Both the position numbers and the translations under genes were made by a program. Below, piece by piece: positions 8,939-20,742 of a stretch of DNA of 64,000 nt. The notes beneath the pieces were generated by a model. That model was not told where the DNA came from. It worked only from the letters and a program-made list of their open reading frames with translations, and searched no databases. Position 1 is the stretch's first letter. Every line of letters starts with the position of its first letter. The stretch covers positions 74,575,460-74,639,459 of the forward strand of contig CM055317.2 in NCBI GenBank assembly GCA_029255685.2. Direction: 5' to 3'. This DNA comes from Silene conica. Lineage: Eukaryota; Streptophyta; Magnoliopsida; Caryophyllales; Caryophyllaceae.

Positions 8939-11900
8939 TCAATCTTCATAAATAGGGTCAACAAGGTGCAAAGCTTCCACTTCACCCACCTCGATCCCCT
9001 CATGGTAGATTTTAAGCCTTTGTCCATTCACTTTTATCACTTTTCCCGACTTGAGACACTTGATGTCGATAGCTCCATAAACATACATCTTGACCACCTC
9101 ATAAGGTCCCATCCATCTTGATTTCAACTTTCCCGAGAATATCCGGAATCGACTTTGGAAAAGCAAGACCTTTTGCCCCACTTCAAATGTTTTGCGGGAT
9201 ATCATGTTATCATGCCAAGCTTGGGTCTTTGCCTTGTAGATAGCCGCATTCTCATATGAATCATTTCAGATTTCCTCTAGCTCTTGGAGTTGGAGCTTTC
9301 TATGCAACCCCACTTCATCAATTTGTGAGTTAAATAACTTTATGGCCCAAAATGCTCTATGTTCGACTTCCACGGGCAAGTGGCAAGGCTTCCCAAAGAT
9401 TAGGCGGTAAGGAGACATACCAATTGGTGTTTTGTATGCCGTCCTATATGCCCACAAAGCATCCTCCAATCTCCCGCTCCAATCCTTCCTATCGGGGTTG
9501 ACGGTCTTCTCAAGGATGGCTTTTATCTCCCTATTGGAAACCTCGGCTTGACCGTTAGTTTGAGGATGATAAGCCGTGGATACTTTATGAAGAACCCCAT
9601 ATTTCTTGAGCAAAGCACCAATGATCTTGTTGCAAAAGTGTGTCCCTCGGTCACTAATTAGTGCTCTAGGAAATCCAAAGCGGGAAAGGATATTAGACTT
9701 GATGAACTCACTAACGACCTTTGCATCATCGGTTTTGGTGGCCTTGGCCTCCACCCATTTGGAGACATAATCCACCGCCAAGAGAATGTAAATATAGCCA
9801 TTTGAAGCGGGAAAGGGGCCCATGAAGTCAATACCCCATACATCAAAGATCTCACAATATACCATGGGTGTTTGTGGCATGTCTCCCTTTTTTGAAATAT
9901 TACCCATACGTTGGCACCTATCACATGTCTTCACCAACGCGTGTGCATCTCGAAAAAGGGTTGGCCAAAAGAAACCGCTTTCCAACACTTTCTTGGCCGT
10001 TTTCTTTCCACCGAAATGTCCACCACATGCATACTCATGACAAAACTTGAGAATTGGGATGATTTCGGGATCCGGTACACATCTTCTCACAACTTGGTCG
10101 GTGCAAAATCTCCATAAATAAGGATCATCCCAAACATAGTACTTGGCATCGCTCTTGATTTTGTCTTTTTGGTTCCGAGTGAGACCCATGGGGAACTTGT
10201 GTAAGACCAAATAATTCACAATATGAGCATACCAAGGTTCGGCGGATACCATTGCAAAGAGAGCTTCATCCGGAAAGGTTTCTTTTATAACCGCTTGTGG
10301 TGCCAATGAACGGTCTTCCAAAACAATTCTAGAGAGGTGATCCGCCACCGTGTTGGTAGAACCCTTCTTGTCCTTGATATCAATGTCGAATTCACTCAAC
10401 AACAAAACCCAACGCATCAACCGTGGTTTTGATTCTTTCTTTGAGACAAGATGTCTTAAGGCCATATGATCGGTGAAAATGATTGTTTTGGCCCCAAGAA
10501 TGTAAGAACGGAACTTTTCGAGAGCAAAAACCACCGCAAGAAATTCTTTTTCGGTAGTAGTGTAATTACGTTGAGCTTCATTCATCATGGTTGAGGCATA
10601 TTGAATGACATGAGGTGCTCTTCCCACCCTTTGGCCTAAAACCGCGCCAAGGGCATAATCACTAGCGTCCGCCATTATCTCAAACGGTGTATCCCAATTG
10701 GGTGCTTGGATAATGGGGGCCGTAACCAACCTATCCTTAAGCTCATCGAAAACTCTCTTGCATTCCTCACTCAAGATGAATTCACAATCCTTTTGAAGTA
10801 GCTTGCATAAAGGGGCCGCGATCTTGGAAAAATCTTTGATAAACCGTCGGTAGAAACCGGCATGACCTAAGAAATATCTCACTTCACGCACATTAGTAGG
10901 ATAAGGCAAGGTGCGAATGGTATCGACCTTGGCCTTATCAACCTCAATCCCCTTAGAGGATATAACATGTCCCAACACTATTCCTTCCTCAACCATTAAA
11001 TGACATTTCTCATGGTTGAGTACGAGGTTGGTATCAATGCATCGTTTGAGAACCCAAGTGAGGTGACTCAAACAATCCTCAAAAGTGGTACCATGAACGG
11101 TAAAGTCATCCATAAATACTTCAATAAAATCCTCTACATGGTCCGAGAAAATGCTCATCATGCACCTTTGGAACGTTCCCGGTGCATTACAAAGACCGAA
11201 AGGCATTTTTCTATAGGCAAACGTTCCAAAAGGGCATGTGAAAGTTGTTTTGGTTTGGTCTTCGGGTGCAATTGGGATCTGAAAATAACCCGAATAACCA
11301 TCCAAAAAGCAATAGTAGGATTTTCCCGCTAACCTCTCCAACATTTGATCCATGAAAGGTAGCGGAAAATGATCCTTTCGAGTTACCGTGTTGAGCCTAC
11401 GGTAGTCGATGCACACCCTCCACCCATTTTGAACTCGGGTGGGGACCAAAACACCTTCATGATTCTCGACTACCGTAAGCCCGGACTTCTTTGGCACAAC
11501 TTGAGTTGGACTAACCCATTGACTATCGGAGATGGGATAAATCATACCTACATGAAGGAGTTTGAGTATCTCCTTCTTGACGACTTCCATCATCGGGGGG
11601 TTTAAGCGCCTTTGTGGTTGACGAACCGGTTTTGCTTCATCTTCCAAGAGAATCCGGTGCATACATAATGTTGGACTAATGCCTTTGATGTCGGCCATTG
11701 TCCACCCAATAGCTTCCTTGTGTTTCTTAAGAACTTGAATTAGAGCCTCTTCTTGTTCCTTTGAAAGCTTACTTGAAATGATTACCGGCAAAGTTTCTTT
11801 GTCTCCTAGATAAACATATTTCAAGTGGCTTGGTAAGGGTTTAAGCTCAACAATAGGGGCCTTGACAATAGAAGGGACGGGTTTCTCCTTCGGTAGCTCC

Positions 11901-12865
11901 TCTAACAATTTGGAAGAAATGAAAAAAATTTCTTGGGCAGAAGCAAATCGACACGGTGCCAATTTCTGAAGGGTGCTACTGGCACCGTGCGGTTTCTGGG
12001 AATCTGAGAATCGACACGGTGCCAATTCTGGTACTCTGTTACTGGCACCGTGCCAATTCACTGCTGGAATTGAGTTCTTTTTTTCTTCTTCCCCTTCTTC
12101 CAAAGGTGGATTTTCCTCCAAACTCTTGATAGTTTCCTGCAAAGAACAAGACAAAACATACCCCATATCCTCTCCCACCAATCCATTAGTTATAACAACA
12201 TCCAAAGGATCACTTTTGCACAAGTCATACATGGTTTGAACTATGGGTTCAAAAATCTCAAGAAAACAAAGGGATGAGGTATCACTTGGGTACTTCATCG
12301 CCTCATGAATGTTATAGGTGATCTTTTGGCCTTCAAACTCCATGGTAAGACACCCACTTGACACATCAATTTTTGTGTTGAATGTCTTCATAAATGGCCT
12401 TCCTAATAAAATCGGAGTAGAGCCTCTCTCGGGCTCCATCTCAATGACATAGAAATCGGCGGGGAAAACCATGTCCCCAACCTTGACCAAAACATCTTCA
12501 ACCATGCCTTTAGGATAAATGTTAGATCTATCGGCCAAAGAAATGACCACATGAGTAGATTTCAACGGCCCTAATTTAAGATACTCGTAAAGGTAATGTG
12601 GCAAAACATTTATAGAGGCTCCCAAGTCGAGCATGGCGTGTTGACAATCTAACTCACCGATCTTGCAAGGGATGGTGAACATACCCGGGTCACTACATTT
12701 TTTTGGCAATCTCTTTTGAAACATCGCCGAGACATGTTCACTAGCCCTTACCTTTTTCATGCTTTTGGCTTTGTTGGTCCTCCTAGTAGTGCACAATTCT
12801 TTCAAAAACTTAGTATGCTTGGGTACACTACTAAGAAGATCAAGCAAGGGAATGTTTACCTCCAC
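8939..12865 (-). pseudogene. Athila pol: protease, RT, RNase H, integrase, interrupted by one stop
   Basis: The main ORF (9266-12865, 1199 codons) continues in the same frame to 8939 past one stop codon (9266-9268). There TGA replaces what relatives suggest is CGA, a C-to-T change typical of methylated CpG. Domains by residue: aspartic protease with LDLGAS near 77-83; RT with YCFLDGYSG and FMDDF (about 582-586, FMDD in place of YxDD); RNase H with [14 protein letters not shown] and [10 protein letters not shown]; integrase with an HHCC zinc site and DDE residues in GIDFMGPF (about 1010), SDRGTHF (about 1072) and [10 protein letters not shown] (about 1108). The continuation 8939-9205 is the integrase C-terminal region (RWMGPYEVVKMY) with no chromodomain. 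An odd Gly/Ala/Pro-Cys insert at about residues 265-312 lies between protease and RT. The first codons overlap gag by 10 nt in another frame. Confidence 0.9.
11943..12071 (-). repeat. GGCACCGTGCC inverted repeats inside the pol reading frame
   Basis: Four cores in alternating orientation (TCGACACGGTGCCAAT and CTGGCACCGTGC types) form two repeat units of about 60 bp. They are translated as two related peptides, [15 protein letters not shown] and [15 protein letters not shown], in the linker between protease and RT. The same DNA motif occurs in the element's non-coding 3' region at about 6654, 8504, 8546 and 8585. A peptide repeat that is a DNA palindrome and also occurs outside the frame is better explained as spreading of the DNA motif than by protein function. 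Confidence 0.8.
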
Positions 12866-14553
12866 CTTACGAAAGATATCGTATAGGTTTGAGTCTTTTT
12901 ATCAACCATTCGTGTATCATTCAAGGCACTTGGAAACGGAGCTTGTGGCTCATATTCCGGAAATGGTTCGTCAATCCTTGCTTGCTTGGGTGTAGATGTT
13001 TCCCCAAGTTCCACCGTTACTTCAATTTCTTCTTCAACAAAATCTTCCACCTCATGGACAACCGTAGGTGGTTTTGATTTCTTAGGACCCTTAGGCAACT
13101 CTTCCAACTCCCTACCATTCCTTAAAGAAACCGCACTTGCTTGCTCTTTGTTAGGTGGGGGAATGGTATGAGAAGGGAGGCTCCCTCCTTGAGTGGGTTG
13201 TTTAGCAAGAGCATTGAGGACTTGTCCCATTTGAGTTTCAAGGTTAATAAATCTAGAGTCGGTTAACCGATTTTGTTGAAGTACGGAGTTTTGAAATTCA
13301 GTGGTGGTGGTTTGCAAGCTTACTTGGTTTGTAACAAGAGTTTTCATCATGTCTTCCAAAGAGGTTTGGCCTTGATTTTGGTTTTGATTCGGCTTTTGGA
13401 ATGAAGAGTTGGGTGGCCTTTGATTTTGATTTTGGGATTGGTTTTGGTTGCTACCCCACCCAAAGTTAGGATGAGATTTCCACCCTTCGTTGTAAGTGTT
13501 TGAGAAGGGGTCAAATTTCCGAAACCCGATAGCATTCACCGTTTTGCTATCTTGCAATGAAGGACACCCATCGGTGGGATGAGTAGGATCATTACAAAGA
13601 CTACAAAATCGCACATGAGTGGTATTCCCCTTTGATGTTGCAAGTTCCTTGACTAATTTGGTAAGATACTCAACCTTGTCTTCCATTGGACTTGGGGTTT
13701 GCCTTGATGAAGATCCCACACTTGCCTTCTTGCCCTTCCTTCCAAAGTTTCTAGAGCTTCCCACAAGCCTTTCTATCAAGTCATTCGCTTCTTGGACCGA
13801 AAAATACTCAATTCCACCTTGAGTGGCGGCCTTGATCATCCTAGCATCTTCCTCAAGGAGTCCCCCACAAAAGCTTAAGAGTAAATCGTGATCGGTAAAG
13901 CCATGATATGGGCAACTAGCAAGTAGTTGCTTGAACCTCTCCCAATACTCATATAAGCTCTCACCATCCAATTGCTCAACATTGCTTATTTCCTTCTTAA
14001 TTTGTGAGGAGAGACTAACGGGAAAATGCTTTTCCAAGAAAGCTCTCTTCATGTGATTCCATGTTGTGATGCTACCCGTTGGAAGATAATATAACCAATC
14101 ATTTGCCGCATCCTTCAATGAGAAAGGAAAGGCTCGTAGTTGAAGTTGTTCATCGGTGACTCCATTGGGTTTCATGCTAGAGCAAACCACATGGAATTTG
14201 TTCAAGTGCTTGTTGGGATCCTCCATACTTGTACCATGGAATTGGGGTAGTTGATGGATGAGCCCGGATTTAAGCTCAAAAGTGGCATTTTCCGCTAGGG
14301 CCGGAAAAGAAATGCACAAGGGCACTTGGGTAAGATCCGGAGCGGTAAGTTCCTTGATGGTTGGAGCTCTTGGTTGGTTGGGCACGTAGTTCTCGTCCTG
14401 ATCTCCCATGATTATGTTTAGAGGTTCAGGTTCTATGATGGTTTCCGGTGAATTCCTTATAATACCGCCTCCAAGCCAAGCAAAGGTCCTTTCGATTTCG
14501 GGGTCGAGAGGTAGCAAAGGTTGATTTGAATTTCTAGTGTGAACCATACACAA
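12856..14553 (-). CDS. Athila gag
   Basis: 565 codons on the minus strand. The start may be Met1 or Met3 (MVHTRNSN). The central retrotransposon_gag domain includes [32 protein letters not shown], and [19 protein letters not shown], all typical of Athila. A CCHC zinc knuckle (C-x2-C-x4-H-x4-[15 protein letters not shown]) lies near residue 318. The C-terminal third is Asn/Gln-rich with NQNQ runs. In related elements gag and pol are one frame; here the gag frame ends at 12856 while the pol frame carries on with IFRKVEVN, so an indel at about 12880-12886 has split them. Expected role: capsid-like particle and RNA packaging. Confidence 0.88.
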   Translation of the reverse strand: MCMVHTRNSNQPLLPLDPEIERTFAWLGGGIIRNSPETIIEPEPLNIIMGDQDENYVPNQPRAPTIKELTAPDLTQVPLCISFPALAENATFELKSGLIHQLPQFHGTSMEDPNKHLNKFHVVCSSMKPNGVTDEQLQLRAFPFSLKDAANDWLYYLPTGSITTWNHMKRAFLEKHFPVSLSSQIKKEISNVEQLDGESLYEYWERFKQLLASCPYHGFTDHDLLLSFCGGLLEEDARMIKAATQGGIEYFSVQEANDLIERLVGSSRNFGRKGKKASVGSSSRQTPSPMEDKVEYLTKLVKELATSKGNTTHVRFCSLCNDPTHPTDGCPSLQDSKTVNAIGFRKFDPFSNTYNEGWKSHPNFGWGSNQNQSQNQNQRPPNSSFQKPNQNQNQGQTSLEDMMKTLVTNQVSLQTTTTEFQNSVLQQNRLTDSRFINLETQMGQVLNALAKQPTQGGSLPSHTIPPPNKEQASAVSLRNGRELEELPKGPKKSKPPTVVHEVEDFVEEEIEVTVELGETSTPKQARIDEPFPEYEPQAPFPSALNDTRMVDKKTQTYTISFVRWR

Positions 14554-14680
14554 ATTCTACACAAAAGCAAACTATTAAAACAATTCACACAAGTAACTTT
14601 TACTAAAGACAACTAATTACAAAAACACAACTAAATAATTATTCTAAAAACAAACTAAAAACAGTAACAAAGCCGTCACC

Positions 14681-14700
14681 TTCCCCGGCAACGGCGCCAA
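14681..14700 (-). other. Primer-binding site, tRNA-Asp type
   Basis: Read on the minus strand just inside the 5' LTR: TGGCGCCGTTGCCGGGGA. This matches the complement of the plant tRNA-Asp 3' end, the primer known for Athila/Tat elements. The spacing to the LTR is 5 nt. Confidence 0.85.
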
Positions 14701-14704
14701 AATT

Positions 14705-15789
14705 TGACACACCCAAAACGTCGCAATTAAAGACGCGCAAATTAACAATTTATAAACCACAAATCGTGCTAATTATACTAACAAATAAACCGAGTATAGC
14801 AACAAGAGAAGGGATCGAACCCAAGAGAAGGGGGTTTTGTAATTGACTTTTAAAGTGTAAATAGAATAATTAAACTAAACAACAAGTATGTAAAAAGGGG
14901 GGGTTTTGAAGGTTGGTTGAGAATGCAAACAAGAGTACCCAAATTTCAAACAAGAGTGCCAAACAAGTAACAAGCAAAGGTAAACAAATGACTTGTGAGA
15001 TTGAAATTTATCAAAGTGAGAAAGAAACTTAATCCAATCCTATTAGTGGTCCTCTAATGGTTGAATATTGACTCAATTACTTCCCCCAACTACTATTATT
15101 ACCCTATTGTGAGAATTAATTCTCCAAATCTTCTTAAATTCTAGCAAATGACAAGGAAATCGCACTTAATCATCTACCCAACCCGGATTACGACCCAAGT
15201 AGAAATCACATACATTGGTTCATAAAACAAGAAGATAAAGCACAAAAGATTCAATAGGGGTAACTTGGCACAATGAAATCACAATTAATGCCTAATCACA
15301 AGTTAATACCTTTCTTATGGACAAAACTAGGAGGAAATCACACTCACTAATCCAACCACAAGATGTTGCATAAATAAAATCACAAGGAAACACACTTAAT
15401 GATTTCACAACAATGAACTTGAGAAATTGGTGAGAATAAGCAACAGGGAAACACACTTAATTACTTAATTCAAACAATAAACTCAAACCCAAACAATAAA
15501 CACAAAGGAATTAACAATAATAATACTAATTAGGGAAAGATTAAGAGTCTTACAACCAAAAGATTACACCTTTCGGAAAGGATTAAGAAAATAAAGCTTA
15601 GCTCTCCATTCTAGATCTAAGAACTCAATTAAAATGATAAATCTCCAATTACAACTTGATTGTCCCTAAAAACAATGAAAATTGCATAGTAAACAACCCT
15701 AAAGATGTTCAACCCTTATATAGTGCTCAACAAAGAAGGATTAATGGGCTAAAAATACGATAACTAAAGGCAAAAATACAAGCTCATCA
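14705..15789 (-). repeat. Athila 5' LTR (1085 bp, full length)
   Basis: Full-length LTR at the high-coordinate end, which is the 5' end for minus-strand transcription. It contains the 193 bp (about 14788-14980) missing from the other LTR. Promoter elements should lie here, but I could not place a TATA box with confidence. Confidence 0.92.
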
Positions 15790-15794
15790 ATTAC

Positions 15795-17760
15795 CACCAC
15801 TTACTAGTATTTAACCCGTGACGAATAATATCCGTTTTAAACGAGACTCACCGATACCGATGATAATGTTAAGTCGAAATCACGTGCAAATGACAATCCC
15901 ATCTAACACTTCGTACAACACTTGTTGGTAAGTTGAGTGGTTTGTTGGCTATCCGCGTGGAAACTTACCAATTGCTCGTCTTTTATTATAACTATTCACG
16001 TCATTGATTTTTTAACGTTCTACTCAAAAAATCGTGCGAATCTTTCAATAATAATTCCGTATTTATTGCTATTTTTGTTTCCTAGTACCTATTTTTGGCC
16101 ACAAAAAATATCATGAATTTGAGGGAAGGATATTCAAGGATATATACGAGGAAAAATATAATTTTTATTCCATTCAGATGGGAAGATAATACGCTTATAC
16201 GTAGTGTATGAATCTTCTATGTATATTGGGACGTGCTAAATACAACACATTATTTTACTCAATCCCACACATTTTTCATATTTATTCCGAATTTACCCTC
16301 TTTATTTTTATCATCTCCACCAAAAAAACAAGAGAGGAACAAAGCCCCCAGACCCCAAAAATCAACTCCTCCCAAAAATCAACTTTACTTCATGTGCTGA
16401 TTTTACTGCAATTGAATTTCCTGATTTCAACAATTGTTCTAAAATCCGATTTTATGACAATTAGAATATATATAAATATTCTAAAATCCCTCCCAATTGG
16501 TTCTTATTTTACTGCAATTGGATTTTTCAATTTCAAGATTGATTGGATTGCAGTTAAGTTCAAACTCTAATTGTTAAAAAACCTTCTTTTAAGAGAAAAA
16601 AAACAGCAACTAAATTAAATAAAAGACGGAATTTGATAAAAAAAATTACGGTGAAACGACGAACTTAAGTTGATAGGTGCGAATTACGATCCATAATAGT
16701 TGAACGAATAAGAGATTGATTAGGATTAAAGAGAAAGAAGTCTTTTATTTGTTTAAAACTCTTTTTTAATTCTTTTTTTTAACAAAGGGCAATTATGAAA
16801 ATTTAGGGTAAAAAAGTGTTGGATTAAACAAATTAGCGTGTGGGATTTAGCAAGTACGTATATTTAAATAAGAATTTTATGTATTGGTAAAAAAAATGCA
16901 GAGTTAATCAATGGTGTCAGCGGGATAACAAATTGGAACACGTGTACAGAGAAACAAATCGAGCAAGTGACTGATTTGCTAATTACGAAGTCAGTTTTAG
17001 TTTCATTTCAACTATCTAGACTATCTGAATCTTTTTAATATTCGGAATATTCTTAGATAAGACATTTTAATCTCGGAGATTGTCCTCTCATGTACAAAAA
17101 AATTTAATTTTGACTTAACCAAATAAGTTACTTGAAATAAAATGTTACATAGAGTAACATGTGATTTCACGTAAGTGATTTGATTTTATTTTTCTTTTTT
17201 ATATCTTAAATTTATACTATTGAATAATTACTACGTATCATATTATTTTACGTCATTTTACATAAATCAATTAGCTTTTCAGTTAGTTCGTTAAACATTT
17301 TTTTATATATAATTCGTTACGGTATCAGCCCTTAATTTTAACAAACCTATCAATTACATGTTTATTTTATTTGAAAGAAAAATCAATCAATTAATAAATA
17401 GTTATACGACATCTACAAAATATGTGTAATTTGACTGAATACAACTCGACTTGAATAAAATAAAATAAAATCTTGTTCAAAGAAAGATTTATAAACTTGA
17501 ATTGCTTCAAAGCACATCCTCTATCATATCGCCGCAAACAGTTTTTCACATGTTTAGATTTAAGTTAATTTTGTAATTTTCAGCTATTTTTTTAGATTTG
17601 AGTTACTTTTTCGATTAATTTTACAAATAAAGCTTAAATATATATTTTTCTTTAAAAATAATGTTATGGAATATGAAAGAATCTTACACAAGATTCATCG
17701 TACTTCCAGGACTAGTGAAATTTCACAAATTTCATACTACCTAACTAATATATCCCATAA
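15795..17760. other. AT-rich intergenic region
   Basis: No supported gene. The ORF at 16208-16570 lacks recognisable motifs and lies mostly inside a probable MITE (16231-16858). The remainder is A/T-rich sequence. Confidence 0.5.
16231..16858. repeat. Probable MITE with imperfect terminal inverted repeats
   Basis: The left end ACGTGCTAAATACAACACA (16231 on) and the reverse complement of the right end (GTGTGGGATTTAGCAAGTACG, to about 16858) are similar. The similarity continues inward through an ACCCT-containing phrase on both arms. No clear target duplication was found, so boundaries and class are tentative. Confidence 0.4.
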
Positions 17761-17929
17761 GTAATTGTTAACCGTACTACAAGCCCATATCAACTCCCAT
17801 ATCTTCCAAAGAATCAAATCACATAATTCAAGCATCATAGAATAATATAATATCAATCAAGCATCTTATATTTACAAACATAGCAAGTAAATAATGTAAT
17901 TATGCATAGTATTACTATCATTTCTCCTT

Positions 17930-18477
17930 TAAGGCTTTGTTTGGTAAAACGAGCTGAAAAGGTAGCAGAAACCTGAAAATGTAGCTGAAATCTGAAAATG
18001 TAACTGAAAAGGTAGCTGAAATCTGAAAAACTGTTTGGCAAACTAACTGAAATGTAGCTTATTTTGGTGAAATGACATAAAAATATATAATAATTGTTTA
18101 CTATATTATAGATTGAAGGATAAAAAAGTAATATAACCTAGAATCAGGTACCTGAAATCTAAAATGCTACCTTATGTAGCATTTCATTTCAGGTAACTTA
18201 TTTGGTGAAATGTAGCTTATTTTGGTGAAATGACATAAAAATATATAATAATTGTTTACTATATTATAGATTGAAGGATAAAAAAGTAATATAACCTAGA
18301 ATCAGGTACCTGAAATCTAAAATGCTACCTTATGTAGCATTTCATTTCAGGTAACTTATTTGCCCAAATAAGCTACTTGGCAAACACTCCCAAAAAAATA
18401 AGCTATTTGATTCTTTTGGCAAAAAAGTTACTTCAGGCGAATCAGGTACTTGAAGTGCACTGCCAAACGGAGCCTAA
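17930..18477. mobile_element. Tourist-like MITE in the copia left LTR, TSD TAA
   Basis: The 542-bp block 17933-18474 has TIRs GGCTTTGTTTGG and the reverse complement GGCTCCGTTTGG. It is flanked by TAA (17930-17932 and 18475-18477). The empty site, CTTTAACTCATG, survives in the right LTR, so the duplication is certain. A 3-bp TAA duplication fits PIF/Harbinger (Tourist) MITEs. Confidence 0.85.
18049..18362. repeat. 158-bp tandem duplication inside the MITE
   Basis: The unit starting GAAATGTAGCTTATTTTGG begins at 18049 and again at 18207. The copies look identical over their length, so the duplication is later than the element's divergence. Confidence 0.9.
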
Positions 18478-18562
18478 CTCATGTATCCTCCCCTATATAT
18501 ATGTAACGCCATTGCCTCAGTAAATACAAATTATTATTTTCACTAAAACTCATTGTCTTATA

Positions 18563-18574
18563 TGGTATCTACGA
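18563..18574 (+). other. Copia primer-binding site
   Basis: TGGTATCTACGA directly follows the LTR. The first seven bases match the common plant copia PBS TGGTATCAGAGC complementary to initiator tRNA-Met; the rest has diverged. Confidence 0.6.
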
Positions 18575-18657
18575 GTCACAATCGATCCATCCCTCTCAAA
18601 CCCAAACGCAACACATTCAAACGCACCAAAGCACCCACCACCCTCACGCCTATCACC

Positions 18658-20036
18658 ATGAATAACAACCAAAACGACGCCCACGTCAACAATCCCCATG
18701 ATGTCGCGCATCCCCTCACCACGCCCAACCTAAGGAACGTCATCAAACTAACTTCCTTCAACTACACGACTTGGAGATTCCAACTCTCCAAGATACTTTG
18801 GACTCAGCCTTCTCGGCTTTGTCGACGGCACACAACCACCACCGATTGCCACAACTACTGATGCCGACGACCATGAAATACCGAACCCCGCATACCTATC
18901 TTAATTGGTTGAAGCAAGATGGGTTAATACTCGGTGCAGTCGTTGGCACAATCTCGGTTGCCCTTCAAACGTTAATCGTTAGGGCAAAGTTCGCTAAAGA
19001 AGCATGAGATATTCTATCCCAAACCTATGCTAACCCATCAAGAATTCACATACAACAACTTAAAACCCGATTTGATTCAATAACCAAATCAACCAATCAA
19101 ACTATCACCAAATACATCCACTAAATTAAAGCTTGTGTGGACCAACTTGCTCTCATGGGCAAAAACCTATATCCCGAAGACGTAATCTCACGAGTCCTCA
19201 ATGGTCTCGATTACGAATTATATAAATCGGTTATCGACCAAGTAAGAGCCCGCGACACACCTATAACGTTCGAGGCGCTCCACGAAAAATTACTCCACCA
19301 AGAACTCCTGCTTCAACAAAACCCACGACAAAATCACTATCAACCTTCGGCAAATGCCGCTTTCAAAAACCAATCCTATAACCGGTTTAATAACCGCAAC
19401 AACAAGTCCTACACGAATAGCAACCAAACCGCTGCCGCCACCAACACTCAAATTAACCAACGCCTGTTCAAAGGTAGGTGCCAATGGTGCCGTGAAACGG
19501 GCCATGTCATTGTGAATTGCCCTCTCTTTCGTCGACTTTTTCCAAACATAACCTTCCATGCACCCCCTCAAAACCGCTATCACCAAACACCTTCTCAAGC
19601 CCACGCCGCAACCGCGACAACAGACTACTCGAACCCCAACCACGGCTATCTCTTGGACAGTGGTGCGAGTCACCACGTGACCAATGACCTAGACACGCTG
19701 GCCTTTCACTCCCCGTACTCTGGCCTTGATGAACTACTAATTGGTGATAGATCCGGTCTCTCGATCGCCAACACAAGTGACTTCAAAATTAATGGTATTA
19801 ATTTAACAAACGTCCTTTATATTCCTAAAATATCGCGAAACATTATCTCGATATTGAAACTCTGTAATGATAATAAAGCCTATGTAATTTTCTCACATGA
19901 CTGCTTTTGTGTTAAGGCGACGGGAACGGACCAAATACTTCTCCAAGGCCAAGTTAGAGACGGGATTTATGAGTGGCGTCCTCCGACTATGCGTGTCAAC
20001 AACATCACCAAAGGACCCACTTCGTTATCATCATAG
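18658..20036 (+). pseudogene. Copia gag, zinc knuckle and protease remnants
   Basis: Gag begins near 18658 (MNNNQND) with the block NVIKLTSFNYTTWRFQLSKIL, then breaks frame. The longest open part, 19137-20036, has the C-terminal gag, a CCHC knuckle (CQWCRETGHVIVNC) and the protease site LLDSGASHHVTND. A stop near 19122 and several shifts separate the parts. Confidence 0.85.
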
Positions 20037-20700
20037 GCTAGGGCATCTGTCTCATGATGTAATGAAAGTATGAAACTCATTAATAAAAAATTTCATTTTC
20101 GCAATACCGACTATTTACATTGTGAACCTTGCAACGTCACTAAAAGCAAGAAACTAACATTTTCATTATCGGCGTTTCAAACCACCGACTCGCTTCAACT
20201 ACTCTTTTCTGATCTCTGGACGAGCCCAGTACCATCCTTTGACAACTTTAAATACTATATAATATTTGTAGATCATTTCAGTAAATATACGTTGCTATAT
20301 CCGCTAAAACGAAAATCTGACACAACCCAAGTGTTCACCCAATTTAAAACCATAGTCGAAAACTACTTTAACAAACAAAAAAAACATTTCTTCTCGCATA
20401 ACGGAGGTGAATACGTCAAATTAAATACGACCTTACTAAATCACGGAATTTCACACTCCACATCACCGCCACACACTCCCGAACATAATGGTTACGCCAA
20501 ACGAAGACATCATCACATCGTCGAAACGTGCCCCGCTCTCCTAAAACACGCGCATCTACCAACAAAATATTGACCATTTGCCTTTAACACCGCCACTTAC
20601 CTTATAAACCGAATGCCCACTCGCTCACTCCAAAGTAAATCACCCTACTCGGTACTACATAATAAAGAAGTCGACTACACAAAACTCTAGAATTTCGGGT
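20030..20700 (+). pseudogene. Copia integrase remnant with mutated catalytic Asp
   Basis: 20070-20573 encodes the end of the GAG-pre-integrase zinc site (CEPCNVTKSKK) and the integrase core: FVDHFSKYTLLYPL, then SHNGGEY where the second catalytic Asp (normally SDNGGEY) is His (codon 20397-20399), then PEHNGYAKR. A TGA ends the frame at 20571-20573. Confidence 0.85.
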
Positions 20701-20742
20701 GCCTATGTTACCCATGGCTCCGTCCATATACAAAACACAAAC

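Larger units (their letters stand above)
3601..15794 (-). mobile_element. Athila-type Ty3/gypsy LTR retrotransposon, nearly complete
   Basis: The element spans 3606-15789 with TG...CA LTRs and a perfect 5-bp target duplication ATTAC at 3601-3605 and 15790-15794. It reads on the minus strand: 5' LTR (14705-15789), tRNA-Asp-like PBS, gag, pol, long 3' region with a short ORF, PPT, 3' LTR (3606-4497). The gag N-terminus (LDPEIERTF), the pol domain order PR-RT-RH-INT without a chromodomain, the tRNA-Asp PBS and the long spacer between pol and the 3' LTR fit the Athila lineage. By eye the LTRs differ by one substitution and a 193-bp deletion in the left copy, so the insertion is young. Gag and pol are offset by a frameshift and pol has a premature stop, so the copy is non-autonomous. 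Confidence 0.93.
17766..18562 (+). repeat. Left LTR of the copia element, split by a MITE
   Basis: It begins TGTTAACC and ends CATTGTCTTATA. It matches the right LTR (252 bp) except for the 545 bp added at 17933-18477 by a MITE plus its target duplication. The promoter-like TATATATAT of U3 is present near 18494-18502. Confidence 0.88.

Noticed and set aside
16208..16570. 120-codon ORF in intergenic DNA
   Set aside because: No recognisable domain, A/T-driven composition, and overlap with a probable MITE.
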